Positions 1-12,531 are shown, counted from the stretch's first letter. The stretch is 64,000 bases of DNA from Tetrapyrgos nigripes (GCA_013368315.1 JAACJM010000209.1:62001-126000), one strand, 5' to 3'. Program-made: numbers and translations. The notes: a model not told the origin generated them from the letters alone.

Positions 1-1153
1 TGTACAGGATCCCAGTGAGTTCAGCTATCCACTGGTACAGAGGGGATAGTGAACGGACATCTCTACACAGAGATATAAGGGACAGAAGCACTAAGTCACA
101 GTACATCCGAACAATTGGAATACAACCCAAACAGGTAACAGTATTTCCGGATAAGGATAAATCTGTCAGTAAGCATCTAGCTAGGCATTGAAAGCGTTGA
201 AGGGTGAATAAGTATGCAAACAGGACTGCAGAAGAGCTGGACTCGTATGTAGAACTAAGTAGTAAACTGTTGACAATGCAAGATTGGAGAAAAGGGAAAG
301 GAAAAACAAACAGAATAAAGAAGCTACGAGAAAACCCTATGCCCCTAGCATAAGGGCACATATGAGGGACCTAGCAGTCATAAGTGGAGCGTTCTGATTC
401 ATAGATGTGATGCTTGCTAACACCAGATGGCTTACAAAGGGGACTGAAGAAAGTTCCTATGAATATTTAGATAATATTGGACAGTTTGTGTATACCGTAA
501 TAAGCAAGTCTTTACTTATGAGGAAATAGGTAGAACTTGCTAATGGATTTTTTGATTTGTTTTGTATTTTCCCTACGTACCTTTTAGCAGACATCAAAAA
601 GAAATAAGTAACTGTATAGTTGTAGCTGCTAGTAGTATAAAAGGACCAGATATTATGAGTAGCTACCCAAGCTGCGTAATGTAGAGTATCGGATCTCACT
701 AGCAATAGTAGAGGACGTGAAACACAGACTAAAGCTTCTAAACAAACTTAACTGCACTCTCTACAAGTATAAACATTGTGTTGGAGATAATAGAGTTTAA
801 ATTGAACATTTTGTGGTTATAACTGTGATCTTTGTGTTGACCTTTTGGTCTATTAAGTGTTTGATTTTAAGGCAACTGTGGCCTACAAGTGTTTGATTTG
901 GGACTTGTTGATCCCCTTGGTGTTAAACTTGTGTTTATTGTGTCATGCACTAAGCGCTAACTTCATTGAAAAACCCTGATCAAAAGTACTTGTAGTACAA
1001 GTAAACAGGGAGTTTGAGTACTCTGACTACTCAGAACACTTGTCTCATTTACATTTGTATACGCTTTTGTGTTTGGGTGTAGTTCCTAGCACTTAATTAC
1101 AAAAGCCACCTATTAATGACTTGGATATCAGGTATGTTGCATCCCTAGAAACA
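1..1153. other. left edge, no gene assigned
   Basis: AT-rich, CpG-poor DNA. On the plus strand a frame is open from the window edge to a TGA near base 190 (about 60 codons) and ends in ordinary non-coding sequence. I do not recognise it; it could be the tail of an exon or element cut by the window edge. Nothing else here could be supported as a gene. Confidence 0.4.
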
Positions 1154-1483
1154 TCAATGAGAGACTGCAGAACAGGTGAATTGACACCTCACCATTCCTG
1201 CAGCGTCTGTGCATATCAAGACCTGCACTTTTCCTGCCTTGAACTGTGCCATGACCTCTTCACAATATTCATTGGAGTACCCAGCACTATACAGACAAAC
1301 AAGTCCTTTGTTCTGGAGATGGCTTGGTAAGATAGTACTAATGTGATCTTCCATGTTGATGCCACCCGTCACATTATTGTAATAGATAAATGTTTTTGGT
1401 ATGTCTTCTTGTCTTTGAGCATTTTCCAGAATGACGAAGTCGAGGTCAATAAAGGAATTGAGAGGGTTATGAATTGGGCACAC
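1154..1483 (-). pseudogene. RecQ-like DNA helicase fragment
   Basis: About 109 codons resemble the second RecA-like lobe of fungal RecQ-type helicases. The stretch QVLICTDAAGM corresponds to the conserved ILFCTDAxGMG segment (helicase motif V region), preceded by the usual spacer that in relatives reads LVYCNxR...FY. The conserved Gly after AAGM is Val here, and no motif I (Walker A) or DEAH box is encoded nearby, so only a C-terminal scrap remains. RecQ-type relics are common in basidiomycete repeat-rich DNA; this one sits downstream of the Ngaro-type element and is probably unrelated to it. It has no start or flanking exons that I could find. Confidence 0.6.
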
Positions 1484-1935
1484 AACAAGTGAGACATTCC
1501 CTCAATCATTCCTCTTGTCTATGCTGATATAATTACTTTTTGAGATTTGCAGCTTTCAAGAACAAGTTCTAAGTTTTCACATTCTGTCGTGATGGGCAGA
1601 TGGGCAGAATAAATATCCTGACATCAGACCAGATATTTTTTCAGCATCAGTTGTGTCCAGAAAGAAAATATATACGGCTACCCATAGCATCAAGCTAGCT
1701 GAGTGCATTGTATGATGAACAGATGGACAGAAACAACACCTGAAGACTGCAGGTCAAGCGTAAGGCACAGAATGAAATAGAGATAATAAAATTTTACAAC
1801 ACAAGTTGTGATACATCATTTTGTATGGATGGAAAGGAACTTCTACATGAGTGTGTGGATATTGACTGTGGTAGAAGGATGTGGAGGATTTTGTGTGATG
1901 GGTGGATTGGTGATGAAGTTAGGTAACAAGAGAGG
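1484..1935. other. non-coding between helicase scrap and retroelement
   Basis: CpG-poor sequence, presumably the 3' non-coding part of the Ngaro-type element. Elements of that class end in split direct repeats; I looked for a copy of the opposite end here and did not find a convincing one by eye. Confidence 0.35.
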
Positions 1936-3190
1936 TTAGAAGCTGAGTTGTTGTTGTAGGCATTGGCAGGCATATGCTTGGTCGATGTGAATGGATGTGA
2001 CAGTGTAGATGTCTTGCCAGTATCTGGTGAAAGCGCTAGACTTCCAATGACCCATCATCTTCATGGTTTCTGTATCAACACCTCTGTGGAGAAGGAAAGT
2101 GGTGCCTCCAATGCAGAAGGAATGGCCCATGAAACGAGGGTATCCTTCTTCAGCCCAGACCTTGTTGCACATGGACAGGAAAATGTGTTTTGTCAAAACA
2201 TGAAGTTTTCCATTGTCATCTCTATAGGACATGAGTGGATCAGTTTGTGAGAGGGTGTTTGCTCTGACGTGGGCATGTGTGGCTTTGATTGCATTGAGGG
2301 AGCCTTTGAAAGGAGTAATGTGTGCTCTGTCACCCTTGCAGCCTTCAGTTTTCGTGCCTGGAAGGAAAAGGTCTATGGAGCCATATTTGTGTTTGCAGAT
2401 TGGGGGAGGGAGTTCAACTGCGTCAAGAACACGAGAATGTTTCTTGAACTCGAAGAGGTGAGGGTCGGAATGTCTTGGGAACAGTTCACCTGAAGGTTCA
2501 GTCTGGTTAAGGAAGATCCTATGATTAAAGGTGAGGAAACTCACCTAAACAGAGTTGGCCCAGGAAACCCAGTTTGCTGCCTGTGCTGGCTGCTTTATGG
2601 ATTCCTTTGTCAGATTGGGAGAAGGCAGCATGGAGACTTCTCATCATGTCATGTGTGACAGGAGGATGTTCAGGGTGATGAGAGGAGGCTGGGGCAAGGT
2701 GTTCTATACCAGTGAGAGTGCACCTGAGAAGCTCACTGCCTCTCCATGGAAAACCGAGGGTGAGATGCCAGGTCTTGATGGCACTGAGTTTTGCCTTGAC
2801 AGTGCCTCCAGCTAACTGGCCTTTGAAGGAGGCAGTGAATTCGACTAGGATGTTTTCATTGACAGGAAGGAGATCTTCAGTGTGGAAGCCCATGTTGTTG
2901 CCCCAGTTAGTGAATTCCAAGACTGCTAGTTCCTGACGATGATGAGTCTCAGGTTTCATAGCTCCTGCTAAGGCTTCTGCAGTGTTTGCAGTCAGGGCAG
3001 GGTTTTGGAAGGTAATAAACATGGGTTCGTTGGTGAAATGTGCAGGGAGCGAGATGTGTCTCTTGAAGGTCTTCCTGGCTGTTGTAGATCTAACTGGAAC
3101 TGATGAGGAGCGAGGCATGGTTGGGCAGTTGGTTGGAGATGAGTATAGTGGGATGGATGGTGGTAGTGGTTCAGGAGAGAGTGGTTTCAA
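1936..3190 (-). pseudogene. tyrosine recombinase (YR) of the retroelement, inactivated
   Basis: Two overlapping frames (3190-2525 and 2544-1936) encode an N-terminal SAM-like core-binding region and the catalytic half of a phage-integrase-fold recombinase; the frame change lies at 2525-2544. The box-II region reads GHSFCIGGTT where active relatives have GHSFRIGGTT, so the second catalytic Arg is Cys. The box-I region reads GQLCLGE where relatives have GQLRLGE, so the first Arg is also Cys. The GHW histidine/tryptophan and the RYW nucleophile Tyr near the C-terminus remain. Loss of both arginines should abolish strand cleavage. Identification rests on these motifs and position after RNase H. 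Confidence 0.82.
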
Positions 3191-3365
3191 GTTGTTGAGT
3201 TTGGTATATCAGTGTTTGTAACCATCATGTGATTATGATTTCCGATTTCCATTGTATGTGTCGACTACAGGTCAGAGGTGTTTCAAGAATATCATAGGTA
3301 CAATATATTTATTTTGTGAATGATACAAAACAGTATTAAGGAAGACATGACAACTATGAGTGTAG

Positions 3366-5022
3366 TTAGAGAGAGGATGGAATGAGCTGGAAGTCATGGA
3401 AGTCTACAGGTAGGTTGAGGTATGGGCGTAGCTCTGGATGGAAAGGAACCCTGGGACAGGGCATCTGCAATGTTATCCTTGCTTGGTACCCATTCCACCA
3501 AAAGCTATATAGCATGTTGTTGCATGCAGTCGACAATGCAGCAGAGGGATGTGTTCTGTGCTTGACCACGTGAGTAACCAGCTTGGAGGGTGCTGACAAC
3601 TCCTTGGTTGTCTGACTGAATCCAAATGTGAGCATTCTTGACATGAGAGGTGACTAAGATCAAGATCACAAGTTCAACTGCTACTATCTCAGCCCAACTG
3701 ATGTGGTGACCATTTCCACTCAAATTGGGTCTAAACTGCCATGCTAACCATCTTCCATTAAGAACGAGTCCAATACCCCATGAGGTGGAGGCGTCAACAA
3801 ACAAGGAGATGGAGTTATTGATGGGAGGGGGTTTCACTATGTGGAGACCTAAGAAAGGGAGTTGGAGTTGTTTGAGCCACAAGGTGAGGTCATTCCAGAC
3901 AGATTTTGTGTATTTATGATGAAGGAAAGGCTGTGAGTCATCTGTGAAGCCAGCTATGAAGTGGTGAAAGGAAGCCAAATAAGCTCTGCCATGAGGAATG
4001 ACTAAGGTGACATGTTGTAGAGTACCGACAACGGTCTCGGTCTCATCTTGGTGTGAGAATCTGCTGAGAGCCATGTAGTAATCTTATCAGAGTACTTGAC
4101 CTTCTTGAATTCAAGAAGCTCAACAGTTTTGTTCTTAAGATCCCATAGAAAACCAATGTAGAGGAAGATGAAGGCGAATGGAAGGAATTTTGAGTGGGCC
4201 CAGGGCCATCCGAGTTTCTTGGCAATGGACCAGATAAGGGATTCGGCATAAGAATAGGAATATGAACCATTGGCGAGTTGTAGTTTCAGATAACGGAAAA
4301 AGATAAAGTTGTCTACCCATTTGATTAGCGCTTCAACACCTAAGAAGAGTGTCAGTGTCATGGATATGGGATACCTGTGGAGAAGAAAAGACATACCAGA
4401 ATGCAGCAGGATGTGGACCATTGCGTCAGCGACAAGACCCCATATCCCTGGAGAGGAGGCCTTCCCAAAATTGAGACATTGGTCAAGATGGACCAAACCA
4501 TTGAATAGTAATGCTACGGCACATCTGGAAGAAGGGTGGGTTGGTACATTTCAGAAGGCCACATCAACATTGAAGACTGCAGCTTGAGTACCTGGTGGGG
4601 CATCGGCAACGATTAACCAACACTGTGAGAAGGTGCCCCAAGCACACTGAAAAAGACTAGAATCTATGAGGGAGTTGACAGAGTAGACCTCGGGGTCTAT
4701 GACCATGGGCAGAATGTCTTCATCTAGTCTGTTCTTGAGTTGCAAATCCTGTGTATCAGGATGAGGATGGAGATAGTGGAGTATGTGCTGGAGTATGAGG
4801 ATAAGAATGACTGATGATTATGTGAAATTTACCAGGCTTTTGTTCAATGACAGCTATTGGGGAAGTACAGAAAGGGCCAATGAGTGCTTGCAATTGAGAT
4901 GGATCATAACCAGGGGAGATGCAGCTGAGTTCAATCTCGGATTTAAACTTGAAAGTGTATGCAGATGAATGATTGCGAGGAGTGAATGTGTGTGAGAGGG
5001 TGTAGTTTTCTACACCAATCAA
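3366..5022 (-). pseudogene. reverse transcriptase-RNase H of the retroelement, inactivated
   Basis: Minus-strand pieces (5022-4756, 4745-4551, 4496-4002, 4074-3505, 3644-3366) follow one another in different frames and together cover a reverse transcriptase and RNase H. The polymerase box is KWVDNFIFFR, whereas active relatives have VDD, so one metal-binding Asp is Asn. Upstream, the segment around 4640 (CAWGTFSQCWLIVADAPPG) matches the palm region before the first catalytic Asp. RNase H keeps its acidic residues (FVDAS, WAEIVAVE, IQSDNQG). The frame shift at about 3510-3640 separates the end of the domain. At least three frame changes are present; some could be introns but most look like decay. 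Confidence 0.8.
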
Positions 5023-5031
5023 GAAACTGTT

Positions 5032-6525
5032 TCAAAGGCCTTCCAGAACCTTCAAGAACTTCTCAAGACCACCAGTAGTGGTGAGAAGCTCTGTCCAAGC
5101 ATCTGGACAGAGTTTGGTGACGATAGGAAAGAGGTTACTTAGATCCAGAAGGACTGTTGCTTCCATTACCTGTGGACACATGGGCAGTTCTGGAGGAGCA
5201 ATGTGTCTGGGAATTGTGGTCTTTGGATCCACATCTGGTGCAGGCATGACAGAAGGCGCAGGAAGAGATAGAGCATCTGTTGCTGTTGTAGGCGATACAG
5301 TAAATCCTGCCAGAGGAATCTTTGTATGCCTTGCCTTGCTTGGATACAAAGTCATTGTTCCCTGGGACATGGTCCTTGTGATGGTGCTTCTGTGATCCAC
5401 ATAGCATTTAAAGGAGCAGGAATGCTGTGGCAGTAGATGAGGAAGCACAAAACATGGATGATGAAGAGGCCGATCCTATGGTCTGCAATGCTGATCATCC
5501 CACCAAGATGACAGGTAGGAGTTGACTCCAGGAGAAAGCAGAGTCAAGAAGCGTGACTTCTGGGTGATGATTCTCTGATGATACCAGTCCCAAACATCCC
5601 ACTGGATCTCGCCAATGCTGACAGTCCAGCAGTTAGGAGTAGCCTCCCAGGCTTTGAGGACCTCCTGAGTATAGTAGATGGCAGTGGGGAAGTTGTCTTC
5701 TAATGTCTCCATTGCAGCTATGTTCATGAAGAGTTGATAAATGTCATCTGCGACGCTGAGAGCGGTGGCTGTCCCAGGTTCCTTCCCTCTCTTGCAAACA
5801 TAGGACTTGGAGCTTGCCACAGTCAGGGATGTCGCCTTCCTGGAGAAGAAGAAGTGAGGGTGCAGTGATGCGACTCTCGCTTTTGAGGAGAACCAGAATG
5901 AAGTTTCACATTAGATGGGCATGTGGGCCTCCCAGTACTTGAGGAGGTTCTTTGAGATGACTTTGGGAGTGGGAAAAACTGAAGTGGAGAGCTTCTTCTT
6001 TGGGGTGACAATCACAGTCACAGTCGACGAAGTGGAGGACTCATCTGAGGAGGAAGAGGCCTCAGACTCAGAGCTGGACTGTGGAGCTTTCTTCTTCGAG
6101 GACCACTTCTTTCTCTTTGACTTGGACAACTTTGCCAGTGGAGCCTCATCCAAGGAAGACTCAGACTCAGAGTCAGAATCAACAACAGCCTTGGCCTTCT
6201 TCGACTTTTTCTTTTTAGAAGCCTTGGCCTTTGACTTCTTCGCCTTGGACAGCTTCCTGGTTTGTCTTGGAAGTGTGTCTGCCTCATCATCTTCCTTGGA
6301 ATCAGGAGACATTGGAGCACCCTTCTGCTTTTCACTGCTGATGTGAGGAGGAACAGTGCAGGTGCATTTATGAGGACAGTGCTGCAAAGGGGAAAGGTGA
6401 TCACCAGGGGAACAGGGGTGGAATGGTATATATGGCTCAGCATGTTCTTTGCCTTTGTCTCTATGCTGACCACAAGGGTCACAGTCATGATCACCACAGC
6501 CTCTGGACAGACCAGGTTCAGGCAT
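5032..6525 (-). pseudogene. gag-like protein of the retroelement
   Basis: Minus-strand pieces (6525-5911, 5820-5476, 5448-5032 and 5407-5135) encode a low-complexity Lys/Ser-rich N-terminal region with alternating basic (KKSKKAK) and acidic (DSDSESESS) runs, a helical middle, and a cysteine-rich segment with the spacing C-x7-C-x5-C-x2-H-x-C-x2-CG-x4-H, reminiscent of the zinc-binding end of DIRS/Ngaro gag-like proteins. It lies immediately 5' of the reverse transcriptase, where gag is expected. Several frame breaks are present. The start is not certain: a Met at the beginning of the Ser/Asp-rich stretch (near 6310) is as good as the one at 6525. Confidence 0.6.
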
Positions 6526-6544
6526 GATGCTACATCGAGATAGA

Positions 6545-9036
6545 CAGTGAAGTTTGGGAGACTCTGGCGAAATTTAGCTTTGAGAAACTCAGAGACACAC
6601 TGCAGAAAATGTTGGCCCCAACTGCTATGCATATCCTCAATGCATTCTCTACCTCGACTCAACAAGAAACAGAAGGCTTATCACTGGGATGGCATGCAAA
6701 GAAAGGCTTGGTACGTGTTTTTTTTTCCCTTGCAATATGTTTCATTGATGAAATCATTCTATAGACACAAGTAGTAGCTGCCTCTAGCCTGTTATGTGAG
6801 TATAGCCAGTCCAACATGCTCACAAAGCAGGTTATGGGCCTCTATCTCTATGCAAATGGTGCTCAAAGACAGTGCATGGCCGTTCTTTCGCACTTTGGCA
6901 TCACAGAGAGCTATGCAAGTCTGACTCAGAAAGGCATGGAACCATACCCAACTGCTAAGCTGGCAGATGACGAGGATATCTCCTCAGCACAGCTACTAAA
7001 GGATATACTGGAACTTTTGGATTGGGGCAAGGACAATGAGGACAATCTCAACTTCAGCCCTGATGATCCTGGTGCTGACACTGAAGAACCAGAGCCTGAT
7101 GCTGATGAGCCAGATAATCACTCTCCCAAACCTCAGCACTTTCAGAAGCACTTCACCAGAGAATTCATTCTGTTGTGGCAGTGGGCCTTTTTGGGGGTGT
7201 TTACAACAACATTAATTTCATGGCCAGGAATGCTGAGCAGATTATAGGTCGTTCAGGTTAGAATTCTTTGTGGTACACTATTCCCATAATGTTTAGCTGA
7301 ATGACATTAATTAGATACACAGGAAAACAGCACAACCTACATGTTCTGAGAGCTTTGGAAGGCTAATCTTGAAGACATGCAGCTTTCTGACCTCAACACC
7401 ACTTTTGATAGTGCTCCTGAGCTTACTGTGGATGATATTCTGCATACTCCCTCTGAAGCTAAGCTCTTTCAGCAGTGTTAAATCCATTGCATTTTGTGCA
7501 CTATCATTGCCCAGGGTGGAGCTGACTTCCAGAAGAAGTTTGGCGTTAAGCTCAATGCTTCCCTGCCAAAGTCAGATCACAAAATCAAGCCCCATGAGAC
7601 CAAACTCTATCCCTCATGAACACTCAATATCAATGAATATACCATAGTCAGGAATGCTGAAGTAAATGGAGCTATCATGGAAGAAACTGGGATGAAAAAG
7701 ACAGGCTGGTGGATGAAAATTGTACAGATCATTGGCACTGACCAGCTATTGTTGGCTCACCTTCATTCTCTTTTTAATCTTCAGGCAGGAAAAGAGGGCA
7801 GATATTCAGGATTTGGCTGGGGAGTCTGGTTTACCAGTCTCTTTCACACAAAGATGGCAGATATTCAGGGTTTACTATTGATACACTGGGGAAAAGTTAG
7901 TGGAGGAAGTCGCAATCCAGGTTGCTTAGCTTATCATAATTCCTTGCTCTTTTGACTTCCAATCACAACCACGTCTCTACTGCCATTTCACACTTGTTGT
8001 GGTCTCATTTTCATCTCCCTCTACTCATGCGTCCTTTACTGTCTTCTACTCATTTCTCAGAAGAACCTTGAAGATTATGTCAGTGGTTGACTGGGACACC
8101 CTAGCACAGCACATGGAAATCATATATGATTGTTACACAAGCATTGATACTGTGGAGGAGCTCAGAACAGCTAGAAAGTGCGAGGAGGAGAAGGAGACTG
8201 AGGAGGTAGAAAGCAGAATGAAAGAGAAGAAGAAAGAGAAGAAGAAAGTTGCAAGTCCTCAAGCTTGACAACTAAAGGAGGGGATATGGTCTATGAAGGA
8301 GCTGTCTTATTTCTTCGGGATGCACTCATCTCACGAGAATTTACTGATGCTGTTAAAGTCAGTGACTCAGGACAGGTTATTCTTGTTCTGAAGATTTGGG
8401 CATTTAAATACAGAGGCAATGGGTGTAGTAAATATGCCTATGAGATGTTGCACCTCATCCATAACATCACTTGTGTGTGGCCTCAACATTTGCGGTGAGC
8501 AACTTTAGTTCTGATTAACTTCATAAAACTAACCAAATGCCTTACTTGGCAGGGATATAGTACTAAACAACTGGCTTCTCAATCTGCAAGGCAAGGATGA
8601 CAGTTTTGTAGAGGTGGACCTTGTCCAAGAACATCTCAACTTCTGGATTAAGGTGTGCTTCTATTAATCAGTTTGTACCATGCTCACACAAATCTACTCA
8701 CTACAGACAGTGTACAAAGCTCACGGGAACAGCTCCACCTGGGACTGGCTTGCAATGGTTTCTCTGTGTGTCCAAGTTCTGCATAACCTTGCCACTAATA
8801 TGAGCAAAGCCCTCAGAGAAGCTACCCAAGGAACCCAACATGCTCCACCCAACCTCTCCAGCGACATCATAGTTCTGATGCAAACCCTTCATGAGCATCA
8901 AGTCTACAGCATTCAGAAAGGGCAAACATTTGACAAGGGTGACAAACCCATCACAGATGTCATCACAGAAGGCTTTAAACAACTTGTGGGTCCACTCAAA
9001 GAGTACAATGCTGTGTTTAAATGCCTTCAAGCCTGA
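6545..9036 (+). pseudogene. DUF6589-family gene, disrupted
   Basis: Successive plus-strand blocks match the DUF6589 proteins that are multicopy in agaricomycetes: a conserved N-terminal helical part (HILNAFST near 6640), VLSHFGITESY (near 6890), a mid-region with GFGWGVW and HWGKVSGG (7810-7920), then GDMVYEGAVLFLRDALISRE (8283-8345) and a C-terminal part (8700-9036). Some frame changes coincide with plausible introns. Others do not: near 7190 the frame slips within T5/G5 runs, and around 7480 and 7615 in-frame stops interrupt otherwise conserved sequence. I therefore call it a pseudogene. Its function is unknown in the family. It starts at the 5' side of the Ngaro-type element, back to back with gag. 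Confidence 0.7.
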
Positions 9037-10708
9037 CAATGTCAGATGCCAGTAGTAGGAGGGCTCAATACCAGTATAAGGAACTCAACTTCTGGAGGCA
9101 GGGAGATAGAGGAGGACATTGTTGAAGAAGACAGATTTTTCTTCCAGGGTGATCTGGCACGGGTTTTTGACAACAAGAATGATGCAATGCTGGAGCTTGT
9201 AACAGTGGAGGATGTGGCCCTTGATATGGACATCGTAGAATATGCTAGTTGACCTAACAGTAGCTGGAGAGAAAGAAAAATGTATTTGTGACACAAAAAG
9301 TGACATTTCAGTACTCAAGAAAGCAAGCAGATATTTCTAAGTTCAACTTCACATGCCAAGCTCCCAAAACAACGCCCAAAAATACCAGCTGTTCTATCAA
9401 ACAACTGGTCGGAGTTCAAATTGAACAGATGGTACCAAGCCTAACCTTAGATGTTAAAAAACTGGCATTATTCACAGAAATACTGCCAGTGTCTGAGCTT
9501 CAACAATTTTCATTACTATACAGTTGCCATAATTGGGTAGGCTTGGCATGCTTATATACATCTAATGGTGTGATGTTGAGGTGAATGTATCTGGTAGACT
9601 GCAGAAAGTTATCAACATGGCTTTCTATTGATAGTAACAGAACACAGGGGCAGGTACTCACAGCACAATGAAGGGACTTGGTGACAGTCATGGTTGTAGG
9701 TGAAGGAGAAATGGAATGGCGTAGACAGTAGAACTCAGAACTGCAGAAGTTTCCACTCGGAGCTGGCCATCAAAAGTTCAAACTCCCTTTGATCATCCCA
9801 GCATGATGTCATTCAGTTGGCCACTCCCTCCTTCCCTTTGGTCAGAGTCAGGGAATGAAGATCCAGTACAGATAGCTGCTGTAATAATTGACAGAGGTTT
9901 TCAACAGTTATTGCCAGGAATACAGGGCTTGCAGCCGCTGCTTGACAAAGAGAATCGGGAAGAGTCATGATGGTACGACAGGAAAGTAGTTGTCATATGG
10001 AGATCCCGAGATTCAAATCAAACTCCCCTCAGCTGAGGCGGCAGCTCCACTGCTTGGTCAGACACTCCCTCTTCCTTCCCCTCAGTTTGGAGTGGGGGAC
10101 AGCTGTGCAGTGAAGGCGGTCAGGTAAACCTGCTCTTGAACTCAAAAAGGGACACACCTTCAACTTGGGGTAGAGCAGTTACAAATCTTATAAAAGATAG
10201 CTGGTCATAGATACTATTTTCATGATATCATGCCTGTAGCCTGATGTCGGAAAAATCACTTCCCCTTATAATCATTTCGTTAAGTCAACAGTTGTTCATA
10301 ATAACATGCATTGGCATTTTGTAGGTCTGATCTGAGTCTTTACGAAGCTGATATCTTTGAGACCAGTTGAGCAAACAGTTGGCAAGCAGACGAGAAGGTC
10401 AACGTCTTTTTGATGGTTGCAGCATTGTAAGGCAGAATTCCCACACTAAAACCAGTGCTTGCTCACTGCTATGTACGAGCCAAGAGTCTGTCTAGGGGAG
10501 ACTACTGCTATGTAGCTCACTTCTATGGGCATGAACCAGGCGAACCGAGGCTCGAGTGCACTGGTTGAGGGTTAAGGGAAAAGTTGGGGGAAAGTGTCAT
10601 CATGAGCCATTGTCAATGGGGTTATAAGGCGCTTATCATGGGAAAATGATTTTTCCAACAGAAAGAAAACGTTTAAACCCTTTAAGCGTCTGATACTAAT
10701 CAGTGTAA
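9037..10708. other. no gene; CpG-poor repeat remnants
   Basis: No convincing reading frame. Two imperfectly similar stretches about 250 bp apart (near 9770-9890 and 10015-10120) share the order AAACTCCC, a GG(C/T)CA...ACTCCCTC block and a GACAGCTG-like block, suggesting an old local duplication or two relics of one element. CpG stays low to about 10.7 kb and then rises abruptly at the start of the F-box gene. Confidence 0.4.
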
Positions 10709-12531
10709 TCACCCCCTTCGCGGACCCGAAGCTCTCATGGCAATTTGCCTCCTCATCGAACCAGGACTGAAACCATTGAACGGCGTCCCCTCAACCTTGA
10801 CAACATCTCCCACTCTTTCAACTACTCTGCAGTTCCACCATTTCTTCGCCACCACATTATGAAAACGCCGAGAAACATCAATAGCAACGGTTTCCAGGCA
10901 AGGCATCCTACTTGCTAATGCCTCACCAAATTTGTTAAGGAGAGGCCGGACTGCTTTCGACGTGAGATCAATATAGAGACCCTCGTTTTCGTGTACCATT
11001 CGGTCCAGATAGATGTTGTCAGCGTGTGTTTCTCGGACAATGCAATCAAAGAAAAAGTCGGGGAGACGAAGCCAAGTCAAGCGGGTTGAAAAAGCCTGCG
11101 ACAGTGACAGGAGCTCAACGCATTCCACGGCCGAGATGCTCTAAAAAACCAGAACGTTGGATTCATTATCAGTTGCCGTGGAAAGTCTAGATTGAGGGCA
11201 TTTATGTACGTTAACATACCATGCTAGTGCTCTCGAACTGCGCACTCCCGAAAAAGAGGAACGATAAGCCTTCGATGTTTGGGAGTGCTTGACCCAGTAA
11301 CTTAAGAATTTGACGAATATCCGCAACTGGACCGATGTTGAGCTCCACATGCAGCTGCTGAGCATACCACAATTGGCTTCCTAAGCCTGGGCCTTCTTCC
11401 CGAAGTAACACAGAGTAGCCTCGAGCTGTGACACAGTCGTACTCGCCTACCAAACGCTTAAAACATTCCACAAGTGGAAATTGATCTAGCATGACGTGAG
11501 GCCGGACGACGATCTTCTTCAATGAAGGCCGATGGCGTCTGAGGAAGTGACTGACATCGAGCAAATCGTAATCGCCATCCCACGCAGAGATACTCCTCAG
11601 ACCTGCATAAGTTGTCTGAAGAGCATCTTCTGGAAGATGGTTGGCAAGTGACTCTATGGATAATCCTTGTCGAAGATAATCTGCCAGCACATTGGAGGGT
11701 GTCCCACCATAGTATTTTTCAGATGAGTAAACGGTGCACGTAACGCGGGACAATGATATGGGAGAAAGGATTGGAGAGGTGAAGGGGCTGAGACGATATT
11801 CGTCTAGTTCGGGGTAAATGAGACGGAATGAAGAAGAGGGATAGTCTTCGGTGGCAGCACGGATGATGGGTATCTGTATTCGCCAGTCGCATAAAATGGT
11901 TTCCTTAGGCAATTGGAGGAAATCCAAGCTCCTGAACGTGCTCAGGAGATCCAAAACAATTCTCTGGGGATAGTGTTTTTCGCAGGGGACCACACCATAG
12001 TTGCCTGTACAGCGAACGTGAATTTGTCTGACAAGGGCTTCATCATGAGGAAGCTTCTGGGAAACAAAAAATAATATTGACGCACCGAATGTGACTAGAA
12101 AGCCCTTCCATACACTGAAAGCCATCTTGAAGTCTAAGCTGATTGCTGTTACATTGACCGTCAGGCAGCCGGGTTCCAGTGGGACAAGCTGCATCGACTT
12201 CAATCCAGAGACGTTGTAGTAGAATAGATAAGGATATTCTGCGCAGACGTTTGTTGACTCGAGTGATATTTTGCAGCGAGGATAAAGAGCATGTCATTGA
12301 GTCAGTACTCCCCTCGTCGGAGCGGACGACCTTAACCCGGAGGCATACTTCATCAGGTTCTTCCAGACGGCTGAATTCATCGACGCGAGATGGGGAGAAG
12401 TGGAGCTCCCGGAGATTCTTGATGATTTTGTCGAGCAATTCCTCAGGTATTCGATCCATTGGTCGTGGCTGTAAGAAGTTGAGCTCTTGATGATTTATGA
12501 TCAATTCGGAAGCGATATCGTTCTTCGGCAC
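10709..12531 (-). CDS. F-box-like protein
   Basis: Three exons, 12531-12086, 12027-11220 and 11140-10709, joined in phase, give 561 residues. The first intron (58 nt, GTGCGT...TTGTCAG) and the second (79 nt, GTATGT...TTTTTAG) have good splice sites. Residues about 25-60 (MDRIPEELLDKIIKNL onwards) look like the start of an F-box, the Skp1-binding module of SCF ubiquitin ligases; the rest has the irregular leucine-rich character common in basidiomycete F-box proteins of unknown target. The start at 12531 is the first Met; a second Met directly before DRIPEELL is an alternative and would fit the usual F-box start. No neighbour suggests a substrate. It is the first gene after the CpG-poor transposon block. 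Confidence 0.75.

Larger units (their letters stand above)
1936..6525 (-). mobile_element. decayed Ngaro/DIRS-type retrotransposon
   Basis: Reading on the minus strand, the order is gag-like protein (about 6.5-5.0 kb), reverse transcriptase and RNase H (5.0-3.4 kb), then a tyrosine recombinase (3.2-1.9 kb). This order, a tyrosine recombinase in place of an integrase, and no adenine-methylase-like domain between RNase H and recombinase fit Ngaro rather than DIRS1 elements. All three parts are broken by frameshifts, and catalytic residues of the reverse transcriptase and recombinase are substituted, so the copy is dead. CpG is strongly depleted relative to the host genes. The exact ends are not defined because I could not find the split direct repeats. 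Confidence 0.8.
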
